Assembly: GCA_017407755.1 (NCBI GenBank)
Contig: JAFQVY010000010.1
Coordinates: forward strand, 1 to 64,000
From: Clostridia bacterium
GTDB taxonomy: Bacteria > Bacillota > Clostridia > Oscillospirales > Acutalibacteraceae
Length of the DNA: 64,000 bases
Reading direction: 5' to 3'
This document shows, piece after piece, positions 16,987 through 24,388 of the stretch (its first letter is position 1; each line of letters starts with the position of its first letter). Position numbers and translations under genes: made by a program. Under the pieces are notes generated by a model. It saw only the letters and a program-made list of their open reading frames with translations. It was not told where the DNA came from and searched no databases.

Positions 16987-17015
16987 TTGACAAATCTTGC
17001 AAAATTGTGTACTAT
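16987..17015 (+). promoter_or_regulatory. Strong vegetative promoter of the aminotransferase gene
   Basis: TTGACA (16987-16992), 17-base spacer, TACTAT (17010-17015) with TG two bases before the -10. It lies 51 bases before the gene start. Confidence 0.8.
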
Positions 17016-17066
17016 ATTAAAGTTATCGCATTTAAAATGAATTTTTTCTTCGGAGAGTGAGCAATA

Positions 17067-18353
17067 ATGTATTATTCAGAATATTCTAAGGAGCAGCTTT
17101 TGTCTGAGCAGGAAAGCCTCAAAGCTGCCTATAAAAAGTTCCTCGATATGGGACTTCGCCTCGATATGTCCCGCGGAAAGCCTTGTGCAGAGCAGCTTGA
17201 TATTTCCGTTCACATGCTTGATATTGTTAACTCAGAGCATGACTGTAAATCCAAGACAGGTCTTGACTGCAGAAACTACGGTTTACTTGAAGGTCTTCCT
17301 TCCTGCCGAGAGCTTTTCGCTAAACTTATGCAGGTTAAGCCTGATGAGGTTATGGTTGGCGGCAACTCCAGCCTTAATATGATGTTTGATACAATTGCCA
17401 CTTTTATGTATACTCCTGTTTGCGAGGGTGCAAAACCTTGGCTTTTTGAAGAAAAAAGAAAGTTCTTGTGTCCTGTTCCCGGTTATGACAGGCATTTCGG
17501 TATTACCGAATATTTCGGCTTTGAAATGATTACCGTTCCTATGACCGAAAACGGTCCCGATATGGATATGGTAGAATCCTTGGTTGAAAACGATGACACA
17601 ATCAAGGGTATATGGTGTGTGCCCAAGTATTCCAACCCTCAGGGTTATACCTATTCTGATGAAACCGTAAAGCGTTTTGCCGCTTTAAAGCCTAAGGCAA
17701 AGGATTTCCGCATTATCTGGGATGATGCTTACTGTGTTCACGATATCGCTGACGCGGGCGATAAGCTCATAAGTCTTATGGATGAGTGCCGCAAAACTGG
17801 CAACACAGAGCTTCCCATTATATTCTGCTCAACCTCTAAAATCACTTTCCCCGGCTCAGGCGTAGCCGCAATGGCAGCAGGGGAGAAGACTATGGAGGTA
17901 ATCCACCGCAGATATCAGAGCCAGACCATCGGCTTTGACAAAATAAATATGCTCCGTCACATGCTTTTCTTCAAGAATTTAGACGGTGTTAAGGCTCACA
18001 TGCTTAAGCACAAGGCAATTTTAAAGCCCCGTTTTGATATGGTTTTAAAGAAGCTTGATGCAAAGCTTGCTGACAAAGGCTTTGCTAAATGGTGCAAGCC
18101 CAATGGCGGTTACTTTGTAAGTATTGACGTTATGGAAAATACTGCTTCAAAGGTTGTGAGAATGTGTAAAAATGCAGGTCTTGTGCTTACTTCTGCCGGT
18201 GCGACCTACCCTTACGGCAAAGACCCTAAGGACAGTAATATCCGTATTGCTCCCACATTTCCTCCTGCTTCTGAGCTTGAGGTTGCAATGGACGTGTTCT
18301 GTGTGTGTGCTCGTCTTGCCGCTGTTGAGGAGCTTCTTTCAAAAGCTCAGTAA
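17067..18353 (+). CDS. PLP-dependent aminotransferase, class I-like (Aminotran_MocR / aspartate aminotransferase type)
   Basis: A 428-residue fold-type I aminotransferase. The PLP lysine is Lys258 in CSTSKITFPG; the aspartate that binds the pyridine nitrogen is in IIWDDAYCVHD (219-222), and the NPQG motif at 190-193 is conserved. The N-terminal signature LDMSRGKP and the overall pattern match a family often annotated as aspartate or alanine-glyoxylate aminotransferase (PF12897). The gene has its own strong promoter and no co-transcribed neighbour. Aspartate transamination is the best guess; the exact amino donor is not shown by the sequence. Confidence 0.85.
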   Translation: MYYSEYSKEQLLSEQESLKAAYKKFLDMGLRLDMSRGKPCAEQLDISVHMLDIVNSEHDCKSKTGLDCRNYGLLEGLPSCRELFAKLMQVKPDEVMVGGNSSLNMMFDTIATFMYTPVCEGAKPWLFEEKRKFLCPVPGYDRHFGITEYFGFEMITVPMTENGPDMDMVESLVENDDTIKGIWCVPKYSNPQGYTYSDETVKRFAALKPKAKDFRIIWDDAYCVHDIADAGDKLISLMDECRKTGNTELPIIFCSTSKITFPGSGVAAMAAGEKTMEVIHRRYQSQTIGFDKINMLRHMLFFKNLDGVKAHMLKHKAILKPRFDMVLKKLDAKLADKGFAKWCKPNGGYFVSIDVMENTASKVVRMCKNAGLVLTSAGATYPYGKDPKDSNIRIAPTFPPASELEVAMDVFCVCARLAAVEELLSKAQ

Positions 18354-18404
18354 GCCGAATTATCTGAAAATTGGCTGAAATTCCCTTATAATTCTATCTT
18401 TTAA

Positions 18405-18433
18405 TTGACTTTTTATAAAAAAATACTTATAAT
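18405..18433 (+). promoter_or_regulatory. Consensus promoter of the secD operon
   Basis: TTGACT (18405-18410), 17-base spacer, perfect TATAAT (18428-18433). The ATG of secD is at 18491. The -10 box overlaps the 5' arm of the terminator hairpin listed separately. Confidence 0.85.
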
Positions 18434-18472
18434 AACTCTGTTATGTCTCTGTATGTAACAGAGTTATTTTTT
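18431..18472 (+). terminator. Terminator hairpin of the aminotransferase gene, embedded in the secD promoter
   Basis: AATAACTCTGTTA (18431-18443) pairs perfectly with TAACAGAGTTATT (18456-18468) around a 12-base loop, followed by TTTT. A transcript from the secD promoter would begin near 18440 and lack most of the 5' arm, so only transcripts coming from upstream can form the full hairpin. Confidence 0.8.
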
Positions 18473-18490
18473 GTACGGAGGTACAGTGAA

Positions 18491-19912
18491 ATGAAAAGGA
18501 TTGCAAAACCTGTGTCCTTTATCATCGCTATTCTTATACTGCTGTTTTCAGTTTTGTCGCTTTTTGGAATTAGCTATTATGTTGGTGACAACAAAAAAAC
18601 AGTAATCAAAGGCTTCGGTGATATCGACTGGGGTATTGACACCACTGGTGCTACTAAGCTTGTGCTTAAAAGTGCTACTGATGATGAAATGGACGCCTCA
18701 GCTCTTAAGGCTAACACAAAGGTTATCAGAAACCGACTTGCAAATTACGGTCTTAACGACTATGAGGTTTATTTTGTAGATGATACCGACGAAATCGTTG
18801 TTACAGTTCCAAGAACCATAGACTGTGATTATTCGTCAACAGGCTTTGCAAAGCTTATTGCAGGCAAAGGCTACATATCTGTACGCCCCTCTGACAGTTA
18901 CACTGAAATGGTAATTGACGAGTCTAATGCAGGTGCTTTTATGACTCCCGCAGGGGAGACTGCTCAGACTGTTCTGCTTGACAGCAGTACTGTATCCACC
19001 GCTTCGTATTTTAACTATGCTCCAGAGGGAGATACAAAGTACCATTACGTTAATATTGCTTTTAATCAGCAGGGAACAGATGCCCTCTATACATTGACAA
19101 ATTCCCTCACAGGTCAGTTCTACAATCAGATTATTTCAGTCTGGCTCGATGACCTTATGATTGCAAATCCTACTGTTTCTGAGGAAATTCCCGACGGTCA
19201 GCTTTCTGTTTCGGGCGTTTCTATGACAGAGTCAAAAGCTAAGCTTTACTCCTCTATAATTGCAGCAGGGGTTATGCCTTATGATATGAGCGTTTCCTCA
19301 ATAGAGTTTGTAGACCCTGTTGCAGGTTATAGTGTTTCCGATATTTTCCTTATTGTAGGTATTGCCGCAACAATTCTTATAACTGTACTTATGATTTTAC
19401 GCTACCGTGTATTCGGCGGTATTGCACTTGTTTCTGTTATAGGTCAGGTTGCAGTTTTAGTAGCAATAATTTCAGGCTTCTGCATTCCCGGCAGAACCTT
19501 CCTTATGGATATTTCGGGTGCCTGCGCACTGGCACTTTGTGTTGTGCTTTCGGTAATTTCCGTTTCACTTATGGCTCATACACTTAAAGAAAACCTTGAC
19601 AGCGGTATGGGAATCCGTACCGCCGCTGAAGAGGCAATTAAGTCAAGCCGTAAAAATATTTTTGATATTAACATTGTGCTGATTATTGTAGGTTTAATGG
19701 GTATGCTTATGTTCGGCTCAGCAGGAATTACAACCGCAATATTCGGCGGTTTTGCAGTAAGCAGCATATATAACTTCTGCTTCGTTCTGTTCTTCGGTGC
19801 AGTTGTAAACTTCTTTATGGGATATCTTTTCCCTGAGCTTATGCTCAGAAGCCTCATTAACTTTAAGGCTTTAAATAAACCTTCTTGCTACGGAGGTAAA
19901 AATAATGACTAA
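18491..19912 (+). CDS. secD: SecD-like protein-export membrane subunit lacking the conserved TM4 aspartate
   Basis: A 473-residue protein with the SecD plan: an N-terminal membrane segment, a large outside domain with the GIDTTGATKLVL strand and ANTKVIRNRLANYGL (canonical LEQRVNGLGV-like region), and a C-terminal block of membrane helices starting at DPVAGYSVSDI. SecD normally pulls exported proteins outward using proton or sodium flow. Aligned by eye on GMGIRTAAEE...NIFDIN, the conserved Asp of the DANVLIFERI motif is replaced by Ile356 (VISVSLMAHTLKENL). The start at 18491 is set by GGAGG eight bases upstream; a longer frame begins inside the promoter. It overlaps the SecF-like gene by eight bases. 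Confidence 0.78.
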   Translation: MKRIAKPVSFIIAILILLFSVLSLFGISYYVGDNKKTVIKGFGDIDWGIDTTGATKLVLKSATDDEMDASALKANTKVIRNRLANYGLNDYEVYFVDDTDEIVVTVPRTIDCDYSSTGFAKLIAGKGYISVRPSDSYTEMVIDESNAGAFMTPAGETAQTVLLDSSTVSTASYFNYAPEGDTKYHYVNIAFNQQGTDALYTLTNSLTGQFYNQIISVWLDDLMIANPTVSEEIPDGQLSVSGVSMTESKAKLYSSIIAAGVMPYDMSVSSIEFVDPVAGYSVSDIFLIVGIAATILITVLMILRYRVFGGIALVSVIGQVAVLVAIISGFCIPGRTFLMDISGACALALCVVLSVISVSLMAHTLKENLDSGMGIRTAAEEAIKSSRKNIFDINIVLIIVGLMGMLMFGSAGITTAIFGGFAVSSIYNFCFVLFFGAVVNFFMGYLFPELMLRSLINFKALNKPSCYGGKNND

Positions 19913-20534
19913 ATCCTTTGATTTCGGCAAGCTTTTCAAGCTTGTAGCATTAGCCGCGGCAGCAATTGTGCTTATCGGCACCTTGCTTCTTATGATTTTA
20001 GGCGGAGACACTTTCACCGCTTTTCGTGACGGTAACTTAGGCTTTGTTTTTTACCTTAAGTCAGTTATTACAGTACTCCTTGCCTGTGGACTTATTACTC
20101 TTTATTTTGGTATAAGATTTCGCAAAAAGCAGGGCTTTAAAGCAGGCTTAATCACTTCGCTTTCTGCCTGTGTTTCTGCTCTTACTTCATTTTTTATCTG
20201 TGTTATTTTCAGAGCACCCTTGTGCGGCTATGTGTTCTCGGTAATTTTACTTGCCGTGTGCATTTCACTTATGTGCTCAGTTGTGCATTTTGATTTTCTC
20301 AATAATGCTGCTCGCAAAAAGGGTAAAGCCGATGAACAGAGTGCATCAGCAAAAGGGTTTAGAAGACTTCTTCTTTTCCTGTTTATTATTCTTGTAATTC
20401 TTTTCGTTGCATTTTTGGCAGCACTTATTCTTGATGCAACGCTTCTTACATTTTATGCTTTTCCCGCATGTGTAACTGTAATCTTTTCTTCTGTGTTTAC
20501 GTTTTCTGCCTGCGGAAAGCTTTTTAGCAAATAA
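19905..20534 (+). CDS. Short, diverged SecF-like membrane protein
   Basis: A 209-residue membrane protein with about five or six membrane segments. The part FGIRFRKKQGFKAGLIT...VVHFDFLNNAARKK lines up with the SecF block IRF...FALAA...VVVFDRIREN. The outside domain of normal SecF (over 100 residues between helices 1 and 2) is cut to about 20 residues, and the GYSINDT aspartate is replaced by Cys124. The protein is about 90 residues shorter than typical SecF. Position and overlap with secD support the call; similarity is low, so an unrelated membrane protein cannot be excluded. Confidence 0.55.
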   Translation: MTKSFDFGKLFKLVALAAAAIVLIGTLLLMILGGDTFTAFRDGNLGFVFYLKSVITVLLACGLITLYFGIRFRKKQGFKAGLITSLSACVSALTSFFICVIFRAPLCGYVFSVILLAVCISLMCSVVHFDFLNNAARKKGKADEQSASAKGFRRLLLFLFIILVILFVAFLAALILDATLLTFYAFPACVTVIFSSVFTFSACGKLFSK

Positions 20535-20543
20535 CATCTGATT

Positions 20544-20570
20544 TCGGGCGGCATTTACCGCCCGATTTCT
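20544..20570 (+). terminator. GC-rich hairpin between the SecF-like gene and the zinc transporter
   Basis: TCGGGCGG (20544-20551) and CCGCCCGA (20558-20565) pair around CATTTA, followed by TTTCTT. The T-run is short and interrupted, so it may only attenuate. Confidence 0.65.
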
Positions 20571-20588
20571 TGATTAGAGGTGAACGAT

Positions 20589-21329
20589 ATGCCGCTTCTT
20601 AAAGTTCAGAATTTATCCTTAGGTTACGAGGGAAAACGTATAGTAGAGGACATTTCTTTTACTGTAAACAGCGGTGATTTTGTAAGCATAATCGGTGAAA
20701 ACGGCACCGGCAAAACTACCCTTGTCAGGGGAATTTTAGGTCTTATAGGTAAGCTTTCGGGAAGCATAGAGCTTTCAGAAGGTGTAAGCCAGAGCCACAT
20801 CGGATACTTAAGCCAGAAAAATTCTGTCAGCAATGATTTTCCGGCATCGGTTTTGGAAATTGTAATGTCGGGTTTTTTAAATTCAAAACGCTTCGGTCTT
20901 TTTTATACAAAAGAGCAGAAAAAAGAAGCCGCCTCTTTAATGGAGCGTGTTGGAATTACTAAGCTTAAAAATGCCGCTTTCTCAGAGCTTTCAGGCGGAC
21001 AACAGCAAAGAGTGCTTTTGGCACGTGCACTTTGTGCTGCTAAAAAGCTTATACTTTTAGACGAGCCTGCCACAGGCTTAGACCCCATAGCTACCGCTGA
21101 TTTTTACAGTCTTCTTACAGAGCTTAATAAAGAGGGAGTTACTGTAATTATGGTTTCTCACGATGTTACAGGTGCTATGAGACTAAGCTCACATATTCTT
21201 TATTTAGGTAAAGATACAAACTTTTTCGGCACAACTCACCAGTATCTGCATTCAAATATAGGCAAAGGCTTAATGCTTGAAGGCTGTCCCTGCGACAGAT
21301 GCACCCATAACACAAAGGAGGCAAGGTGA
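20589..21329 (+). CDS. Metal ABC transporter ATP-binding protein, ZnuC/MntB type
   Basis: A 246-residue ABC ATPase. Walker A GENGTGKTT (36-44), signature LSGGQQQR, Walker B LILLDEP and the switch His (MVSHDV) are all present, and the family fit is to zinc/manganese importers. The tail is unusual: LEGCPCDRCTH has a C-x-C-x2-C-x-H cluster that could sense metal, which is inference. The start at 20589 follows GAGGTG; an upstream GTG overlaps that site. It overlaps the permease gene by one base. No metal-binding lipoprotein gene is nearby. Confidence 0.9.
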   Translation: MPLLKVQNLSLGYEGKRIVEDISFTVNSGDFVSIIGENGTGKTTLVRGILGLIGKLSGSIELSEGVSQSHIGYLSQKNSVSNDFPASVLEIVMSGFLNSKRFGLFYTKEQKKEAASLMERVGITKLKNAAFSELSGGQQQRVLLARALCAAKKLILLDEPATGLDPIATADFYSLLTELNKEGVTVIMVSHDVTGAMRLSSHILYLGKDTNFFGTTHQYLHSNIGKGLMLEGCPCDRCTHNTKEAR

Positions 21330-22147
21330 TGGATATTTTCAACTACTCCTTTATGGTAAACGCTTTTATCGTAGGCGTGCTTATTGCAGTTTGTTGTGCA
21401 CTTTTAGGTGTTGTGCTTGTTTTAAAACGATACTCTATGATTGGCGACGGACTTTCTCACGTAGGCTTTGGTGCTCTGTCAATTGCGGCGGTGCTTAACC
21501 TTTCAACACCTCTTTATGTAGCCTTGCCCGTGGTTGTGGTTGCGGCGTATCTGCTTTTAAGAATAACCGAGAAGGGCAGGGTCAACGCCGACGCGGCAAT
21601 AGCGCTTATATCAAGCTCGGCACTTTCAATCGGCGTATTTGTGGCAAGTATTAACGGCACCAATATTGACTTACAGCAGTATATGTTCGGCAGTATTCTC
21701 GGCGTAAGCGAGACCGACATTGTTATAAGTGCTGTTCTTACGCTTTTAGTGCTTTTTGTGTTTGTGCTTTTTTATAACAAGATTTTTGCAGTTACCTTTG
21801 ACGAAGGCTTTGCAAAGGCAACGGGAATACGTACTCCAATATATAACATAGCGGTTTCGATACTCACTGCAGTTACCGTGGTTGTTGGTATGCGAATGCT
21901 TGGAACTCTGCTTATTTCAGCACTTATTATTTTCCCGTCTCTTACGTCAATGCGCATTTGCAAGCGTTTTAAAACAGTGGTAATTTTGTCTGTAATTATA
22001 TCTGTTTTGTGTGTAATAGCAGGACTTTTCACTTCTTATTATTTTGAAAATATACCTGTTGGTGCAACCATCGTTATTTATAACTTAGCTATTTTCCTTG
22101 TGTTTACGGTTTTGTCTCTTATTCTGAAAACAGTAAAGAAGAAATAA
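21329..22147 (+). CDS. Metal ABC transporter permease, ZnuB/MntC type (ABC-3 family)
   Basis: A 272-residue membrane protein with around eight hydrophobic segments. Family motifs include the early GVVLVLKRYSMIGDGLSHVGFG and the later GMRMLGTLLISALIIFPSLTSMR. It imports zinc or manganese with the ATPase encoded just upstream (TGATG overlap, AAGGAGG before the ATG). Its stop abuts the converging DUF4363 gene, and its terminator lies inside that gene. Confidence 0.92.
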   Translation: MDIFNYSFMVNAFIVGVLIAVCCALLGVVLVLKRYSMIGDGLSHVGFGALSIAAVLNLSTPLYVALPVVVVAAYLLLRITEKGRVNADAAIALISSSALSIGVFVASINGTNIDLQQYMFGSILGVSETDIVISAVLTLLVLFVFVLFYNKIFAVTFDEGFAKATGIRTPIYNIAVSILTAVTVVVGMRMLGTLLISALIIFPSLTSMRICKRFKTVVILSVIISVLCVIAGLFTSYYFENIPVGATIVIYNLAIFLVFTVLSLILKTVKKK

Positions 22148-22528
22148 TTATAAAATATTATGCATATAAGGCAGCTCGCTTTCTTTTAAGGATGTGAGCT
22201 GTTTTTTTATTTCCTCAACCTGCGCATTTACCGCCTGTGTATCCTCGTTTTGTGCATAAACGGGCAAGGCTGACATTTTTACGGTTATGTCGTCGATGTA
22301 GTCGTGATAAAGGTATTTGTCAAGGTGACGGGCGGCTTTCTGCCAGCTTTCTATTGTTTTTTCAGATAACTTGTAAGCATCGTAGTAACTTTCTTCTTCC
22401 ATAAGCCTCTTAACAGTGTCAAGGTCCTCTTTGTAATCAACTGAGTAAGCTGTTACCGTAAAAATTTCGCAACCGCATATAATTCCCGCAATAAGCAGCA
22501 TAACAACTGCAATAATAAACCTGTTCAA
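22148..22528 (-). CDS. DUF4363 family protein with N-terminal membrane anchor
   Basis: A 126-residue protein of unknown function. An N-terminal hydrophobic segment (about 4-20) ends near a Cys (ICGC), so it is a membrane-anchored or lipoprotein-like protein. The rest is helical and charged, with the stretch KRLMEEESYYDAYKLSEKTIESW typical of DUF4363. It starts at TTG 22528 after AAGGAAGG and lies two bases after the DUF421 gene stop; the two genes are often paired in Clostridia. Confidence 0.75.
   Translation of the reverse strand: MNRFIIAVVMLLIAGIICGCEIFTVTAYSVDYKEDLDTVKRLMEEESYYDAYKLSEKTIESWQKAARHLDKYLYHDYIDDITVKMSALPVYAQNEDTQAVNAQVEEIKKQLTSLKESELPYMHNIL
22172..22208 (+). terminator. Terminator of the metal permease gene, inside the converging DUF4363 gene
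   Basis: CAGCTCGC (22172-22179) pairs with GTGAGCTG (22194-22201), with one G-U, and is followed by TTTTTTT. It serves plus-strand transcripts but its DNA codes for the C-terminal part of the minus-strand DUF4363 protein. Confidence 0.75.
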
Positions 22529-22530
22529 GT

Positions 22531-23199
22531 CTACACCTTCCTTATGATGCTGTATTCCTTTAGCCTGTTGGCGGTCATTATCATAACCTCATCTTTAGAA
22601 AGACCCTCTTTGCTGAGCACTTGGTTAATCCAATCCTTATCCACATTGCAAAGCTTCATAGAGTTTTTAAGAAGCTCACCGTCGCTGATTATTACAGCTT
22701 CAATTCCCGTATCCTGTACTGCAATGCTTAATTGCTCACAGTTAGGTGAGCGTTTCTCAGGCTTAAGCTGAACACTTAGTTTGCCGTTTGGCTCAATAAT
22801 ACAAAATTGTACGTCATTAAGATTATATACACCCAACTGCCGTAGCTGTACACACAAATCCTCAGTAGTAAGTCTTAATGCCCTTAAAGTATTCTGACAA
22901 AGGTTACCGTCGTTAATAAGCACCTCAGGTTTACCGCATATAAGATTTCTTATTTTTGAGGATTTCATCATAATTATGCTTATAATTATTTCGGCGCTTA
23001 TAAGAATGAGAATGGGAATAACACCTGTAAGCAAAGGCTGAGAGGTGTTTTGCATAGGAATAGAAGCAATATCGGCAATAATAAGGGTAATGACAAGCTC
23101 CGTAGTCTGCATTTCGCTTAACTGCCTTTTACCCATAATCCTGACTGCCATAATTACAAAGAAATACAAAAGAACCGTTCTTAAAATCAGTATCAACAT
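22531..23199 (-). CDS. DUF421 (YetF-like) membrane protein
   Basis: A 222-residue protein with three N-terminal membrane segments (LRTVLLYFFVIMAVRIMGKRQ is the hallmark, then two more up to about residue 78), followed by a cytoplasmic YetF domain (KPEVLINDGNL...LRALRLTTEDLCVQLRQLGV...VQFCIIEPNGKLSV). Spore-formers carry several such genes, some linked to spore membranes or germination; the function is unknown. An AGGTG site precedes the ATG. Transcribed with DUF4363, divergent from hprK. Confidence 0.85.
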   Translation of the reverse strand: MLILILRTVLLYFFVIMAVRIMGKRQLSEMQTTELVITLIIADIASIPMQNTSQPLLTGVIPILILISAEIIISIIMMKSSKIRNLICGKPEVLINDGNLCQNTLRALRLTTEDLCVQLRQLGVYNLNDVQFCIIEPNGKLSVQLKPEKRSPNCEQLSIAVQDTGIEAVIISDGELLKNSMKLCNVDKDWINQVLSKEGLSKDEVMIMTANRLKEYSIIRKV

Positions 23200-23267
23200 A
23201 AAATCACCTGCCTAAATGATTTGCCATAAATAACAAAATATTCACACCATCTGAAATCTTGCAAAAA

Positions 23268-23284
23268 ATGCATAAATTATGCAT
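23268..23284. promoter_or_regulatory. ARG-box-like perfect palindrome between the DUF421 gene and hprK
   Basis: ATGCATAA-A-TTATGCAT is a perfect palindrome matching the TGCATAAATATACAT and ATATTTATGCAT sites at the argG promoter. It sits 69 bases before the DUF421 gene start (minus) and 130 bases before hprK (plus). In this 214-base gap a TATAAT at 23327-23332 may be the hprK -10, but no good -35 is seen. ArgR binding is inferred from likeness only. Confidence 0.5.
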
Positions 23285-23413
23285 ATTATTTTTTATAAAC
23301 CCCTTTATTTTTTTGCGGTTTTAGGTTATAATACAATGGAGCATATATATGTAAAAGGGTACATATTTTTTTCAGAGAATTAAAAGATATTTTTCTTAAA
23401 TGCGAGGTGCTTT

Positions 23414-24388
23414 ATGAATACAGATTTTTCAGTAACTTTGGCAAAAATAATTAAGGAAACAGGTCTTAAGGAGTTTTATATGCCCTCTGACCCTCAGGAG
23501 CTTATGGTTTCTTCTATGGAGATTAACCGTCCCGGTCTTGAGCTTACGGGCTATATGGATTATTTCGATAAAGACCGTATCATTATTTTCGGCAATACCG
23601 AGTATTCTTATCTTGAACAGTTTGCTGCTGATAAGCAGTACGAAATCCTGTCAAGAATGTTTTGCCAGAAGCCTCCCGCAATTATCATTGCAAGAAATCA
23701 CAAGCCCACAGAAGCAATCATCAAGGCGACTAAGGAATTCGAGGTGCCTATCCTCATTTCTCCCGATGCCACATCTTCCATGTCGGCTTCTCTCATTACC
23801 TTCCTTAATGCCGAGCTTGCTCCCAGAATTACACGCCACGGCGTTTTGGTTGAGGTTTACGGCGAAGGTATTCTTTTAATCGGTGACAGCGGTGTTGGTA
23901 AATCTGAAACCGCCATTGAGCTTATTAAAAGAGGTCACCGTCTTATTGCCGACGATGCAGTTGAAATCCGCCGTGTTTCAAACCGCACATTGGTTGGTAC
24001 TTCGCCTGAGAATATCCGCCACTTTATCGAGCTTCGCGGCATCGGCATTATTAATGCCCGCCGTATTTTCGGTATGGGTGCCGTTAAGCTTACAGAGAAA
24101 ATCGATATGGTTATCAATATGGAGCAGTGGAACACCGAAAAGGTTTACGACAGAATCGGTATGGATAACCAGTATACCGAGATTATGGGTATTCAGGTGC
24201 CTATTATGACAATCCCCGTAAAGCCCGGCAGAAACCTTGCAATTATTATCGAGGTTGCCGCTATGAATAACAGACAAAAGAAAATGGGCTATAACGCCGC
24301 TCAGGAGCTTTTACAGAGCCTTGGTATGGAAATCGGCGAGGAAGATATTCAAAGCCACAAGGTTGATACAGGCTGGGGTGAAGAATGA
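23414..24388 (+). CDS. hprK: HPr kinase/phosphorylase
   Basis: A 324-residue protein of standard length. It phosphorylates HPr (and Crh) on Ser46, or removes that phosphate, and so controls carbon catabolite repression. The P-loop GDSGVGKS is at residues 157-164, and the signature region LIADDAVEIRR, LRGIGIINAR and the C-terminal MTIPVKPGRN follow. It opens a long co-directional gene run and overlaps the PHP gene by four bases. No ptsH or crh gene is in the window. Confidence 0.97.
   Translation: MNTDFSVTLAKIIKETGLKEFYMPSDPQELMVSSMEINRPGLELTGYMDYFDKDRIIIFGNTEYSYLEQFAADKQYEILSRMFCQKPPAIIIARNHKPTEAIIKATKEFEVPILISPDATSSMSASLITFLNAELAPRITRHGVLVEVYGEGILLIGDSGVGKSETAIELIKRGHRLIADDAVEIRRVSNRTLVGTSPENIRHFIELRGIGIINARRIFGMGAVKLTEKIDMVINMEQWNTEKVYDRIGMDNQYTEIMGIQVPIMTIPVKPGRNLAIIIEVAAMNNRQKKMGYNAAQELLQSLGMEIGEEDIQSHKVDTGWGEE

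Noticed and set aside
18491-20534. secD and the SecF-like gene as one gene split by a sequencing error
   Set aside because: Both reading frames are complete with their own start (GGAGG before the second), and the overlap is only eight bases; no lost SecF outside domain is found in other frames.
22155-22170. ARG-box candidate at the end of the metal permease gene
   Set aside because: Only one half (ATTATGCATAT) is present, with no partner arm and no nearby promoter.
23300-23340. Full sigma-A promoter for hprK
   Set aside because: TATAAT at 23327-23332 is good, but the -35 position reads only TTTATT, so it is mentioned but not listed as a promoter.
23538-24277. Several long frames on both strands within hprK
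   Set aside because: They overlap a gene with all HprK motifs and have low-complexity Leu/Ser compositions typical of shadow frames.
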